In this document: one piece after another, positions 12,861-24,149 of the stretch
Layout: every line of letters starts with the position of its first letter
Position numbering within the stretch: the first letter of the stretch is position 1
From: Curvularia sp. ZM96
Taxonomy: Eukaryota > Ascomycota > Dothideomycetes > Pleosporales > Pleosporaceae
NCBI GenBank assembly: GCA_022457065.1
Contig: JAJGBQ010000002.1
Location: 4,836,001 to 4,900,000 of the forward strand
Reading direction: 5' to 3'
Length of the DNA stretch: 64,000 bases
The notes under the pieces: generated by a model
Told to the model about the DNA's origin: nothing
The model's input: the letters and a program-made list of their open reading frames with translations, nothing else
Database searches by the model: none
Program-made: the position numbers and the translations under genes

Positions 12861-13837
12861 GTATGCGGTGTTCCGCGTCCCACTTGTCCATGCGATAGAA
12901 ACCTGATATTGGTCAAACAATGGATATGAATGTACAAACAAGAAAAGAAACTACTAGCATACTGGACTAGTTGTGTCCCTGTGATGTATTCGCGTGGCGT
13001 GCCTTCTTCCGAACCGCGGATGCGTATCGCCTGGCAGGCCAATGCCAAGACATGCTTAGGACTGTTTAAAGCAGGTACCTTGGACTCGGCACTTGGCGTT
13101 CCAGCGCTAACCAGAGTGCGGAGACGAATGGTTGCAGCTAGGCGGCCCACATTCCTCCTGCAATGACAGGGCGGGAACCCACAGCATTCTTCCACCGCTT
13201 AAGAACGACTTCGTTATGAAATCCGATCAACTGACCACCTCTACCTGCGAGATGACTGAAGAAGGCAAGGAGAAAAGAAATGGACAAGCAATACACAGGT
13301 GATTGAACATCCGCATTCATGTCACCCATCATCTGTATAACAATCTTTCCGTGCCAATACAAGTCTGGATAATGTGGGCGTGCAGACTCGTTTTCTGCCC
13401 AACCCCATTACAGAAGGCAGGCTGAGAATCCAGTCCAGGATCAGACAGTGCCGAATATACTTAGGTACCTCTGGTTGAAACACCCATGGAGGCGTTTGTG
13501 ACTACGTTGTTCGCTTGTCCACAGCGGGCTAGTATGCGAATCCTCCTCTAGAGTGTTCTTATCACTGCAAGTCGTTCATTTCTCCGTCCCAGTAATGGAA
13601 AAACTTGTGCCAACTTGTGAAGCCTTCTACTGTCTACATAAATTGAGATTGCGGCTGACATGGACTTCGGAACAATTTACCAGAAGCGCTCCACCCAGTT
13701 GATACTGAAGCTCTCTGCGAATGGTTAAGAGGCTTTGATCCTCTGGTAATATCCATTGCACTCTAATAGCCTCTTCTACACACTCTGTTTACGTTGCAAT
13801 CAGGAACACAATCTGCAATTGCAGACTTGACCCAACC
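12861..13837. other. intergenic, upstream of pectin lyase
   Basis: 977 bases without a supportable gene; it holds the DPP III 3' end and the pectin lyase promoter. No motif called. Confidence 0.4.
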
Positions 13838-15045
13838 ATGAAGTTCTCCCTTTTTGCACTCGCAACTGCCTATACTGTCAACGCCGCAGCTGTTAGCGAG
13901 CGACAAGCATACGCCGTCAAAGGTACACCTGAAGGCTTCGGCAAAGGCACCACCGGAGGTGGCAATGCAGCATGCGCAATCCCTTCCTCAGTCGCTCAGC
14001 TTAAGACTTGGCTTACCGACAGCACCGCCAGATGCATTGTCTTGGACCGCGAGTTCAACTTCAAGGGTACAGAAGGTACCACTACTGCGACGGGCTGCCG
14101 TCCCGCATCCAACAAATGTCCTGGCAATGGAGGACAGGACGCCATCAACAATGCTAACTGGTGCACCAATGGCAATGCTGGAGCTGGTGCTACAAGCATT
14201 CAAGTCAAATACGATACCGCCGGAACCTCCGCTATTAATCTGGGCTCTAACAAGTCCATTATTGGCGTTGGCAACAAAGGCGTTATTCGTGGGAAGGGTC
14301 TCCGCATTGCAAATGGGGCAAAGAACATCATCATCCAAAACATTCACATCACTGATCTCAATCCCCAGTACATCTGGGGCGGTGACGCTATCACCCTTGA
14401 CGGTGCTGATCTGGTGTGGATTGGTACGTATCATCCTTAGTCTACCTCTAACTTATTCTCACAAGTACATTAGACCATTGCAAGATCTCCCTCATTGGCC
14501 GTCAAATGTTCGTAGCAGGATATGGCGCGTCGAACAGGGTAACAGTCTCCAACACAGAGTTCGATGGATCGACTTCATGGTCCGCGACTTGCAACGGTCG
14601 TCACTACTGGACCATACTGCTTCTCGGTTCCTCTGATCTCATCACACTCAAGGGCAACTACATCCACCACACTTCCGGCCGCAGTCCTAAAGTCGGTGGC
14701 AACACCCTCTTGCACGCGGTCAACAACTACTTTTACAGCAACACAGGCCATGCATTTGACAATGAGTCTGGAGGCAAGGTCGTTGCTGAAGGAAACGTGT
14801 TCCAGAATGTTGCTACTCCGCTGCTTGCCAACACTGGTCAGTTCTTTGCTTCGCCCTCTACTAGCGCAAATACTGCTTGCAAGCAATACCTGGGACACAA
14901 TTGTCAGCTCAACTCTTTCGGCAGCAGTGGCTCGCTTTCCGGATCAGATACGTCGTTCTTTGTCAACTTCAACGGCAAAAATGTCGCAGGCGCCTCGGCG
15001 GCGAGCTCGAGCATTAGCAACACTGCTGGTGTCGGCAAAATTTAG
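13838..15045 (+). CDS. secreted pectin lyase (PL1)
   Basis: Extracellular polysaccharide lyase cleaving methyl-esterified homogalacturonan by beta-elimination. Exons 13838-14423 and 14474-15045 give 385 residues; the junction forms WIGDHCKISLIGRQM. A signal peptide of about 17-18 residues (MKFSLFALATAYTVNAA) is followed by the mature start near AVSERQAYAV. Parallel beta-helix landmarks: NKSIIGVGNKGVIRGKGLRI, NIIIQNIHITDL, GGDAITLDGADLVWI, EFDGSTSWSATCNGRHYW and TSGRSPKV, whose Arg corresponds to the catalytic base. The WSATC...HYW segment points to pectin lyase rather than calcium-dependent pectate lyase. Ser- and Ala-rich C-terminus. Marks a plant-associated lifestyle. Confidence 0.95.
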
Positions 15046-15339
15046 AGGATAGAAATAACCGGCCTACTGGCGACGACGAGAATGTGGCCGATGCTGAACA
15101 CGTTGGCTTGGCTGACGAGCCAGCTCAGCTGGTATTGGAGATATGAGGAAGTAGACGACATGGGAAGGGCTTCTGAGCGCGTAATTCAAAGGTTTGAATT
15201 TTTCTTCTTGTATTTACTTCCCCGTCTTTGAATGATTTCAGATACGCCTTGCTCGACCAATGAAATATAGCAGCATCTCTCCCATCTTTCATGTGGTGTC
15301 CAGAGTGTTTACAAGCATGAATATGTTATGGGAAGACAT

Positions 15340-16173
15340 TCAGGCTTCACCAAACACCTCTCGAAAGGTAGCGAGGTTTTTTTGTCCTTGTGGACCAGCT
15401 GCGTAGATGGCAAAGGTCACCTCCTCAAACCATCCAGCAAACTCGTCTTTCTCGAGTGCTTGCTTCATCTCTTGCGCAACCGCCTTTGGCGGACACCCAT
15501 ACGCGCCGCACCCCATTGCCCCCAGAACTAGTCTCGTAACACCGTGCTCAGCTGCCATTCTCAACACCAACAAGATCCTCTCTCTGAGGTTCTCTAATAC
15601 AGACGCATCAGCAAACTCGTTTCCATCTTCTGACAAAGCGGGTTGGCGAGGTGCCGTTACACTCATCACAGCAACCGTAAACCGTTCTTGTGGGGTTAAC
15701 TCGACGAGATCCTGGTCCAGGGGAGCCCTAAACACAACGACCCCAGGGGACATGATGCCACAGCAAGATCCCGGGCCAGTGTTGGGCCACGGATACCATT
15801 CTGACTTCAACGTGGCATACAGAGTAGACGAGTAGCACAGGGCTTCTTCTTGCGTGCGAGAGAGACTGTAACGCCACCCGCCACCTGGTGCTTCATCAGA
15901 TGCCAGGTTGAGCACGCCGATCTTGCTGTTGGTAGGCTGGGCTAGAGATTGATTCTGGAGCTGTCTTGCCAGGGCGAAAGAATCGCTGTCGTGAATTTCG
16001 ATGGGCTTTTTCAAGGCCAAGTTTGGGTATGTAGGCGATGACTTGGATAGAGGGGGAAGCTGGTGTGGAATAAAGAAGCTGACGAGTGAGCCACCTGGAG
16101 TCGATGCTGCAATTTCGGGGGAGCGTCGAATGACGTCCTCGCAGACTTTGCGCCGAGCTTCAAGATTGATCAT
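15340..16173 (-). CDS. microbial-type poly(ADP-ribose) glycohydrolase-like protein (TIGR02452/DUF2263)
   Basis: Macrodomain-fold hydrolase of the bacterial-type PARG group, which releases ADP-ribose from poly(ADP-ribose). Single exon, 277 residues. The catalytic signature GGG-X8-QEE is at residues 97-110 (GGGWRYSLSRTQEE), preceded by GVLNLASDEAP; the macrodomain phosphate loop VLGAMGCGAYGCPP lies near the C-terminus. Start taken at 16173 (MINLEARRKVCEDV); ten further codons upstream are open but begin with GTG and are not needed. Convergent with the pectin lyase gene. No signal peptide. Biochemical activity is inferred from the motif. Confidence 0.9.
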   Translation of the reverse strand: MINLEARRKVCEDVIRRSPEIAASTPGGSLVSFFIPHQLPPLSKSSPTYPNLALKKPIEIHDSDSFALARQLQNQSLAQPTNSKIGVLNLASDEAPGGGWRYSLSRTQEEALCYSSTLYATLKSEWYPWPNTGPGSCCGIMSPGVVVFRAPLDQDLVELTPQERFTVAVMSVTAPRQPALSEDGNEFADASVLENLRERILLVLRMAAEHGVTRLVLGAMGCGAYGCPPKAVAQEMKQALEKDEFAGWFEEVTFAIYAAGPQGQKNLATFREVFGEA

Positions 16174-17423
16174 GTCGATGGGATGTCTCTGTGCGCTGTG
16201 CACATTGTCAGAGGCCAGGTGTGTTTAGTTATTAAATACATTGTGTTTGGATGCTGCCTGGATTGCCAAGCCCCACCAAATTCGTCTTCTCATCATCATA
16301 ACACCTCTCCCACAACAAGTAAAGTCGGAAATCCATCCAACAAGTAATACACCATTGTAATAACTACCTCCACTTTTAAAAATTGAGTTGTTGGTGCTAA
16401 GAACACAGTGCATGATAGATAGCTGTGGCAACTACGACTATTTTTCCAGTTGCACCAGTTGTAGGAGAGAATACTCACATGCTGATCCTAGCCACCAACG
16501 ATTCGACAGCATCATACTTATGCGTGACAATCAACACGTAAGGACAATGCGATAACAACGGTCAAATTTGTTGAACACACGGGACCAGCACGCAATGAGA
16601 TGGATGTACATTCCACACGTAGATCTTAAAAGCCAACTTTCTGAATACTTGATCTACCATAGACGACGTTCGAGCAACACTTGATATAAGTGCAATGATT
16701 TTTCAATGACGGAAGGGGACTTGGCCGATGCTTCTTTGGATTCGGAAGCATTATACCACTGGATTCTAGAATGACAATGCCCATTACTAGCGCATCAACA
16801 AGCGTCCGCTTCCAATATTCATCGCGTGATCAACTAAGTGAAATGCTGTGACTTAACTCAGTGTTTGGAGTACCGTCGGTGCGTTCAAAGGAATTCGACT
16901 GAGTCTAGTATCACAAGAAAGCCGCGTAATCAGTTGCTAGCTTCAACTCACTTTATAGCCCTATCTTAAGCGAAGGCCTATAAGACCCAGGAAGTAGAAA
17001 GCTGACAGGATATAATATACAGGGCCATCACGATAAAGAGTATTATAGTAAGTCTAAAAGCACCACCTACAAATTGTGTTACTTAACAGAAGAGCTCGAC
17101 TACAGGAAGGCTAGTGTTAGTAGTAGCAAGCGTGCCATAATCTTGCACGCTAAATATCAAGGCGATTAGGTAGATAATACCTGTACAGAATGCGATGCTA
17201 AATGCGATAGCAATAGCCATAGGTGCGTTACGTGAGGACTAAATATGTCGTTAGCTAGAGTTACCCAGACTACCTAAAGACGTCAAGTAGTTACCTACAT
17301 TTAGCATTTCTTTAGTAATGTGTGTTATTAGATTTTGTTAGTCTAGACTTAAGAGAAATGTCTCTATAACTACTTACTACCATCGAGTCTACTAAGACTG
17401 TATAGTAGGTTAACAAGACCTAC
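16174..17423. other. AT-rich, TA-rich intergenic DNA, probable transposon debris
   Basis: From about 16,900 the sequence becomes strongly enriched in TA, TAG and TAA, like RIP-damaged repeats. A short Cys-rich stretch around 17,180-17,230 (reading CTECDAKCD, later HRC then stop) might be the remnant of a zinc-knuckle-like coding segment. No intact gene. Confidence 0.45.
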
Positions 17424-17545
17424 TGTAATGGGTTAGGCTATGCCTAACCTATTATAGTCTGATCACGTGTAGGACTCTATAAGTAGAGTAGATAGACTGT
17501 TAGACCCCTTTCCCTAAGCAGTACAATAAATTTTGGTTCCTTACA
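17424..17545. repeat. possible solo LTR
   Basis: 122-base segment beginning TGTAA and ending TTACA, the inverted ends expected of an LTR. It contains a TATA-like box (CTCTATAAGTAGAG), a poly(A) signal (CAATAAA) near the 3' end, and a perfect 8-base hairpin with a 3-base loop (17431-17438 with 17442-17449). Flanking 5-mers (CCTAC and GTTTC) do not match, so there is no target duplication and no second copy in the window. Element family cannot be named. Confidence 0.4.
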
Positions 17546-17574
17546 GTTTCCTGTCAGGCTTCAGCCCATAACAC

Positions 17575-17738
17575 GCGGCTTCACCCCTGCGCGCAGCTGC
17601 GCAGCAGACTTTAGTAGCCCTACATTTCGTATGTAGCTTAGCGCAGAAAGTTAGCTACAGAATAATTAATATAATTAGTTAACCTACAGTCTTCTGATAA
17701 CTGGGCTTTTAGAACGCTGTCTACAGGGGTGAAGCCGC
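17575..17738. repeat. 164-bp segment bounded by a perfect 15-bp inverted repeat
   Basis: GCGGCTTCACCCCTG at 17575-17589 is the exact reverse complement of 17724-17738. A perfect 12-base palindrome (GCGCAGCTGCGC) lies just inside at 17591-17602. Could be a small non-autonomous DNA element (MITE) or the facing ends of two degraded elements, since CAGGGGTG resembles a hAT-type terminus. No clear target duplication. Confidence 0.45.
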
Positions 17739-18259
17739 AATCGCTAATGACAGTATGTGCGGTGGATTACGCCCATTTCAAAAAGTAGAACTCTCGCTGT
17801 TATCGTGTTTTTTTCGTGTTGGGGACTGGCATATGGGCGAATGTGCACAAGTATAATGCTTGCATAAATGCGGGTTAGCGCGTGTAGCGCACGGCAGGGC
17901 AAAAGTGGCGGAATAGAGTTGCTAAAATCGACGACAGCATCTACTCGTCTCATCAAAGTTGGATCTTACAACATCAAAAGCGCCTATAGCATGTTCGAAT
18001 TCTACTCTCAAAAGCACCTAGGACCATGCAATAGTCAACAACTAATATAGGCCCCAAGCCCGACATCCTGGCAACAGTATCAAAAGCCACGGCGCTAATC
18101 TAACCAATCAGCTATTGCAAATCGCCATAGCCATCAACTATGCGGGTATTTGATGTACTCAACAACCCCGCCTCTCTTCCTCTTCAGCCCTTGTCAAACG
18201 TTCAGCCTAGCATCAGTAACACGACATTACCTCTCACGTGCGCCGCGCTCTTGTCTTCA

Positions 18260-19556
18260 ATGGCAGACCCTTTGAGTGCTACGGCGTCAGTGGTAGCTCT
18301 TGTTACAGTCACGGTTCAGTCAGTCAAGTCACTCTACGAAACCGTCTCACGCTTCAAAGGACGAGACAAGACCTTGCAGAGGCTTCAAGATGAGCTCCAG
18401 GGAATCATCAGCGTTTTGGATTCCTTGAAGGAGGTAGCTCATGCAGAAGCATCTATATTTACACTTCTCCAAGGGCCTATCGACCGATGCAGCGAAGTAT
18501 GCCAAGAATTCGAACAGTCGATGAAGTCTTTCAACCAGAAGAACAAGGCTGGCTTTCGCGATTGGGCTAAGCTAGAATTCATGAGAGGGGACATAAACGA
18601 GTTCATCGACACGATATCTGGATACAAATCCACCATTGCGGTTGGTCTAGGCACAATCACCATGTATGTCGGTATTGTTGTTCCCGAACTTCGCTAACGA
18701 CGTTACTAGACGTACTGCCAAAGTCTCTCAGCAGGCACTTGATGAGTATAATGAGATGATACGAGACACGGTATATGAACTCAATGTTCACTTGCAGCGA
18801 GTCGACGAGAAATTAGAGGGCTATCAGAACTCGAACATCTCAACCACAAATGTCAACCTTGACGATGAAAAAGAAGTGACCCAGACATGTCTCCGTATTT
18901 GCGAAGATGCGAAAGAGTTCCTCGAATCTCTAAATCGGAAATCGACTGTGTTACAAGACGGACAAAACGCTACTAGAAACGAGGAGCAGCAGAGCTTCGA
19001 AGCACAGGTGCTCACACGCCAAGTTCTTGACAAGAATCGGGACAACTTTGCAAGCATCATAGGCCATCTCCAAGATCGGCTACAGGCTTTGATTCTCAAA
19101 AACGATCCGAGAAGTGATGAGGAAAGAAGGCGTCTGTTAGAAGACATCGATGCATCTAAGCAGTGCTTAGAAGTTTGCAAAATTGCAAGCGAAGTTTCGC
19201 CTCAAAAGGTCTACAAGGTTGGGGAGGCCATTGCTGACGGCGACAGCGATCAAGTAGTAGCAAATACTCTGGCTGATCTATTCGATGTCAAGAAAGCAAT
19301 CGCCAAAAACAACGCAGCACAATTGGTCGGTTCCATGTCAGGGGAGGACCTCCGATTTCTGGCTGAAAAGCGTTATGCAAGTCGATTTGGCGCCTTTGCT
19401 CCAGAGTCCAGTCCTGCCAGCCACCCTACTCGAGTCGGGAACACGGAAGGAGAGAGCCGTTCGGCTCTATATCAAACAAGTACTGCAACTGAGGCTCAAT
19501 CAAGGTCTAAGCGTGAGAAGACATCTCCGAACGAGATGAGGAAACGGATTGACTAA
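18260..19556 (+). CDS. PigL_N / HeLo-like N-terminal domain protein, stand-alone
   Basis: Exons 18260-18663 and 18710-19556 give 416 residues; the intron carries a good branch site (GCTAAC). The first 150-200 residues are the helical fungal domain found at the N-terminus of STAND/NLR-like proteins and in azaphilone cluster protein L: MADPLSATASVVALVTVTVQ, LYETVSRFKGRDKTLQRLQ, DRCSEVCQEFEQSM, DWAKLEFMRGDINEFID and YKSTIAVGLGTIT. It continues with a charged helical region (NEMIRDTVYELNVHLQRVDE; later QVLTRQVLDKNRDNF and KQCLEVCKIASE) and ends in a polar tail (SKREKTSPNEMRKRID). No NACHT, NB-ARC, ankyrin or lipase domain follows. In full NLRs this domain is an effector or adaptor module of heterokaryon incompatibility and cell death; a stand-alone role is unknown. 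The next locus holds a WD40 relic. Confidence 0.85.
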
Positions 19557-20780
19557 GAGGAAGTGTTGTTGGATATCCATTCGTAAAAATCTACATGACA
19601 TTCAAGTCGACCGTCCATATTTTGCTGAGTATTGGTGCGGCGTGCGTGAAACATGAGTTTGGGTGTACTCTACTTTGAATCATACTGTCTACCGAATCTT
19701 GGAGCAATTTAATAACAGGCTATGTCCGAAAGACAGCTTTCAGAGACCCACAATAAAGCCATTAATACAATTCTTAGCTTCTCAAAGGACCAGAATGATG
19801 TTCTCCCTTCAGCCTTATGCCCAGGACCCTGCTGTTACAAGTAACACGAAGGATTCTCTCCTTAAAGAGGGACGATAAGGTTGAAGGCCAACCACATCCA
19901 CATCAGAAGGTAATAATCATCGCGGGGCGAAGATCACGTAACTATAGCATCCCGCCAAGACGTGGCCTTCGGGAGGCCAGCGCAGGAAGAGAGAACAAGA
20001 CCTAAGGCAATAGGTATAAAGGATGGCTAGTTCGAGGGCCATAGAAGTTATGTTACCTTGGTGGTCTTCTCGCACGACCCGACCCGGCTAGCGTCAGCGT
20101 GTTGGGATAGGACTGTCAAGATTTGGGACGCGAGCATTGGGACGTATCTGCACACACTCGAGGACCATAGCGATAGTGTTAGGTAGGTGGGGATTGCGTG
20201 AACCTGGTTCGTACATGCTGTGCAATAGTGGCATTTTGTTATCCGCACATATGAGCAGATCTGCAAAACAATTACTAATAACTTTCAAGGTGTAGGAGTA
20301 TCAAGGTGGCATTGACTCCAAATCTTTCAACTCAACTCTGTAAGTAATTTTTCAAATTAACGTACTCCGTAGCTTATGAGAGTATAATTTTTTGTTTCGT
20401 TGATGTAACGAATACCAAAACAACTTGGTTTTCGCCACTATTGTAATTCTTCCTGCGTTCCAGACTCGATTCCATACCTTCGATCTGACAATGATTATCT
20501 TTGCACTTTGCGAGGTCCGTGGGCGTTGCTCATATCTCAGATGGGTAAAAGTTTAGTGGCAGAACATCTCAGCTCAATAGAATCTTTACCTAGCAGAGAT
20601 TGAAATTCTTGGTCCACGGTCACGTCTGCATCTACAAAAACCAAGGCTAAGCTAACTTTACGTTCATAAAATTGTATGACAAAAGGAGATGTTAGGGTTA
20701 TTTCACCAACCATAAAGAAAGCAAGATACAGCTGTTGATGAAATTATTGGCTACAAACAAAGGAACTCCTTGTTCCTTAT
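19557..20780. other. gene-poor interval containing only the WD40 relic
   Basis: Apart from 20031-20189 no coding fragment is recognised. The right half is AT-rich. No RNA gene seen. Confidence 0.4.
20031..20189 (+). pseudogene. WD40-repeat relic of a NACHT-WD40 (STAND) protein
   Basis: An in-frame stretch of about 53 codons reads FEGHRSYVTLVVFSHD, then TRLASACWDRTVKIWD, then TYLHTLEDHSDSVR and a stop. This is just over one repeat of the highly similar WD40 arrays found in fungal NLR-like proteins. No ATG, no further repeats and no NACHT domain are found around it, so it is a fragment. It lies about 470 bases downstream of the HeLo-like gene on the same strand. Confidence 0.7.
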
Positions 20781-21840
20781 TCAGTATGCTTTTACCCCAG
20801 CAAGCTTCAAAACTTGGTCCGTGATGACAGGCTTCTCTACTGGCTCACTCCTGTTCTTTGGACACAACTTGCCATCCCGAAGTGGCGGGCCGGCCTTGTG
20901 AATGTTGCAATGGGGCCAATGCGTCGTGCCGTGGAAATTTTCGAACAATTCCGCCTTTAGCTTGATATCCTCCTCCTTTGCAAACTTTCGTGGCGTCATG
21001 CAGATGTATTGCACGTGTCGGATCAAATCACCTTGAGGATGAGCGGCGTAGTGCATCGTTCTGCTGTCCCAGAGTACCTGTGTGTATGTTAGTAATAGCA
21101 TGGGATAAGATCCATAAAGTACTTACCAAGTCACCAGGGTCTAGATTCATCTTCTGCAATGTGCACCCTCTATCTTGAAACCATTTCACGTCCTCTTCCT
21201 TGAAGATAAACAGGTCCCTGAAATCCTCCTCTGGCGGCGGCTTATCCTCGTGGTCATCCTGCTCTCGCTTCTCTGCAAAGAATTCGTCGAAAAGTTTTGC
21301 GCTGCCCTTCATCAGGATCAGCCCACCATCTTTCGGGCCGCAGGGTTGATAATTTAACAGGCCTTGAACACACTGCATCCCCTTACGGTTTTCGTTTTGG
21401 TCGCAGTGAGGCCACGGGCTCCAAGTCAAATCCTTCTGTCGTGGCAAAGTGATGTTCATTCCATCAAAAGAGCACAAGAGCTCGTCCGTTCCCCATAGCT
21501 TGGTGAAGACATCCACGACTTTGGGTTCTGTCCGGGCTTCCCAGACGAACTTTTCGTGAGTGCTTCCATAGGCAAAGTACATGCCGCCTTTGAAGCTGAC
21601 AGGTAAATGGTCCGCGGTCCAAGTGGATTCGTCGTTGGGATCGAAGCCTAGATCAAATGACTGAAGCCATTCGATTTGCTTCTTTTTGTAGTACTCGGCT
21701 CGCTCTGGCGTGATGACGTTCTTTACTACCGCACAACCATAGCGATGGAACTCGTCGCGCCAATCCCCATAAACTTTTCCATCGTGTTGGATGAGGTCAA
21801 CACCCGTATCGGCTTTTGGCTCTTCTGCATGGGGTGCCAT
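20781..21840 (-). CDS. phytanoyl-CoA dioxygenase (PhyH) family Fe(II)/2-oxoglutarate oxygenase, copy A
   Basis: Non-haem iron oxygenase using 2-oxoglutarate; substrate unknown. Exons 21840-21127 and 21077-20781 give 336 residues, and the splice restores GDLVLWDSRTMHYAAH. The iron-binding H-x-D is WPHCDQN; the distal His is in RTMHY, followed by a downstream Arg (LIRHVQYICM) that would bind 2-oxoglutarate. Upstream blocks are YGDWRDEFHRYGCAVVKNVI and GMQCVQGLLNYQPCGPKDGGL. No targeting signal. Start MAPHAEEPKAD at 21840; 15 further upstream codons are open but unlikely. Clearly paralogous to the gene at 27393-28574 (shared YGDWRD, CxQGLxN, PxDGGL, DSRTxHY, GTTHWP). Divergent from the CocE/S15 hydrolase. 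Confidence 0.92.
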
Positions 21841-22297
21841 GATGCGTTGAATGATGAGTGTAGTTTCAAAGCACTGATTGTTCAACTCGTTGTATGAGAT
21901 GAAGTTTGGTTTGAAGACGTCTACAATGTCGTCTCCAAAGCCTTAAATGTTTCCCGCAAAACATCACTTTACTATTCCCTAGGTATGTGGGGTTCGGCAA
22001 CGTCTACCCGGCGGGACGCCCACATTTCCGAGTCGGCAAATGTGGGCAATCGTGCAAGGGAACGCCCGAAAATTGAGGCGGAACGGCTACGCACGGGCGA
22101 GTGACCATGCGCAGCGGGCGCTAACTTGGTTCGGGAATGTGGCGGAGATGCGAGTATTCACGTAATATCTATGAGCATGCCTCACGTCCTTGAAGCATTA
22201 TCTCTTCAACTCCAAGTCCTTCCTCGTACTCTGACATTACCTTGAGAGCTTGGAAATATTTCTTTCAATTATCTGCTCACACTCCTGGAGTAATACC
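21841..22297. promoter_or_regulatory. divergent intergenic region, PhyH-A / CocE-S15 hydrolase
   Basis: 457 bases between two start codons, the likely shared promoter of the oxygenase and the hydrolase. No operator assigned. Confidence 0.45.
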
Positions 22298-24149
22298 ATG
22301 CCTGCCCAATTACCGCAAGTTGCGTACAAGCGCATATCCCAGCCTGAAGTTGGTGTCAACAACTACCAAGGATTTACACCTGGCAAGTCTGAGGTTGTGA
22401 AAAAAGGCACCCGACCCTATGGAGGTCGAGCTTTGGAAAGCGACATCCGGATAGACCACGATGTCGAGATCAAGGTCCGCGATGGTGTTAGGCTGTATGC
22501 CGATATATATCGCCCAGCGGACGCAAAAGACGACGAGAAGCTGCCAGCGGTTGTGAGTTGGTCGTGTTATGGGAAGAAGTATTCGGCACTTCACATGCTT
22601 CCCATGTGTGTTTGGCAATGTTGCGTGCCAAAGGAAGCCTTGAGCGGCTTGGAAAAGTTCGAGGGTCTCGATCCCGTCGTATGGTGTCCACGTGGATATG
22701 CCATCGTCTCTGTCGACTCTCGAGGTACGGGTGACTCTGATGGATCCATACCTCTCATGGGATCTCAAGATGCTGAAGATTGTTACGATGTCATTGAGGC
22801 GCTCGCGGCGATGCCATGGAGCAATGGCAAGGTCGGGATGGCCGGTAATTCTGCCTTAGCGATCATTCAATGGCACGTCGCGTCGCTCCGTCCGCCTCAT
22901 CTTGCTGCAATTGCACCCTGGGAAGGATCCGGCGATATCTACCGCGAGCAATTTTGCCGTGGTGGAATCTTTTCAATGTCCAACTTCGATCTCATCACCA
23001 AGTTCATCATCAAGACCAACAATCCAAATGGTGGCATTGAGGACATGGCCGAGATGTATCGAAGGTCGCCAGTTTCAAACGCTTACTGGGAAGACAAGCG
23101 ACCAGACATGACCCAAATCGAATGTCCAGTTTACATCAGCGGTAGCGATTTTAGCAGTATCCACACCATGGGCTCCGTCCGAGCATGGCTCGAAATTCCT
23201 CACAACAAGAAATGGATTCGGTGGAGTTCATACCAAGAGTGGTACGAGCTGTATTGTGTCAAGCATTCTCATGAGGAACTGCAGAAATATTTCGACTTTT
23301 ACCTGAAAGGAATTTCGAATGATTGGGAGTCTTCCACTCCTAAGGTTCGATGGTCAGCATTGCAATTCGGAGATCAAGATGCAATTGACAACATCGAATA
23401 CGCCGACTTTCCCATTCCTGACACCCAATATCGGCATTTTCACCTATCTCAATCAAGTCTCAGTGAGACACCAGCATCTTCGACAGAGGTAGTATCGTAC
23501 AATTCCGAGGACCCAAAGTCGATCGCAGAGTTTACTTATAAATTTCCCCAAAAGTCACGACTCATTGGGCTTCCAAAAGCCGTTCTTTACATGTCATGCC
23601 CATCTCACGATGACATGAATGTCTTCATAATATTGCGCAAGCGCGACAGGAATGGTGAACTCATGATGCACCTCTGCTTCCCTTTCTCAGCAGTACCAAA
23701 AGAGATCAAGAGCATCTCGGATATCCCCGAAAAGGATAGACAAAGTACAAACTTGCACATCGGAAGTGTAGGCACGCTTCGAGCAAGTCATCGACGATTT
23801 ATTCCTGAGAAGTCCATTCATGAGCAATTTCCGTTCCATCCTCACGATATCGAGGAGAAGATCACTCCAGGTGAGATCGTGAAGCTTGAGATTGGAATTT
23901 GGTCTATGGGAGTCGATTTTGAAGAAGGACAATCAATCAGTGTCCAGGTAAGTCCTTTCAATTGGCTCTTCTCATCACTGCAATTGTGGCTGACGATTGT
24001 TCCAGGTCTCGGGTGCATTCCCGGCTATTGCAGAATACGTTGCATTCTCAACCGAGCGGCCTGAGCACGAGAAGAACAAGGGGGAGCATAGGATTCACAT
24101 TGGCCCCGATACCCCCAGTCGCATTATTCTGCCATTTGTCTCGATATAG
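22298..24149 (+). CDS. CocE/NonD-type alpha/beta hydrolase, X-Pro dipeptidyl-peptidase S15 family
   Basis: Exons 22298-23947 and 24006-24149 give 597 residues. Serine hydrolase of the CocE/S15 group: VRDGVRLYADIYRP at the N-terminal edge of the fold, WCPRGYAIVSVDSRGTGDSDG (oxyanion region) and the nucleophile elbow GMAGNSALAIIQW. The acid and His are expected in CPVYISGSDFSS and within the VKHSHEELQKYFDFYLKG segment. The C-terminal third is the jelly-roll domain (LEIGIWSMGVDFEEGQSISVQ, then VSGAFPAIAEY). No signal peptide. Known relatives hydrolyse esters and amides (cocaine esterase, acylases) or X-Pro peptides; the substrate here is unknown. It lies between two PhyH-like genes and beside an MFS transporter. 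Confidence 0.92.

Noticed and set aside
16174..16203. Ten-codon extension of the PARG-like protein
   Set aside because: The first codon is GTG; the ATG at 16173 gives the normal family N-terminus.
17575..17738. Calling a hAT transposon from the CAGGGGTG terminus
   Set aside because: The repeats face inward the wrong way for one element, no 8-bp duplication is seen and no transposase fragment is present.
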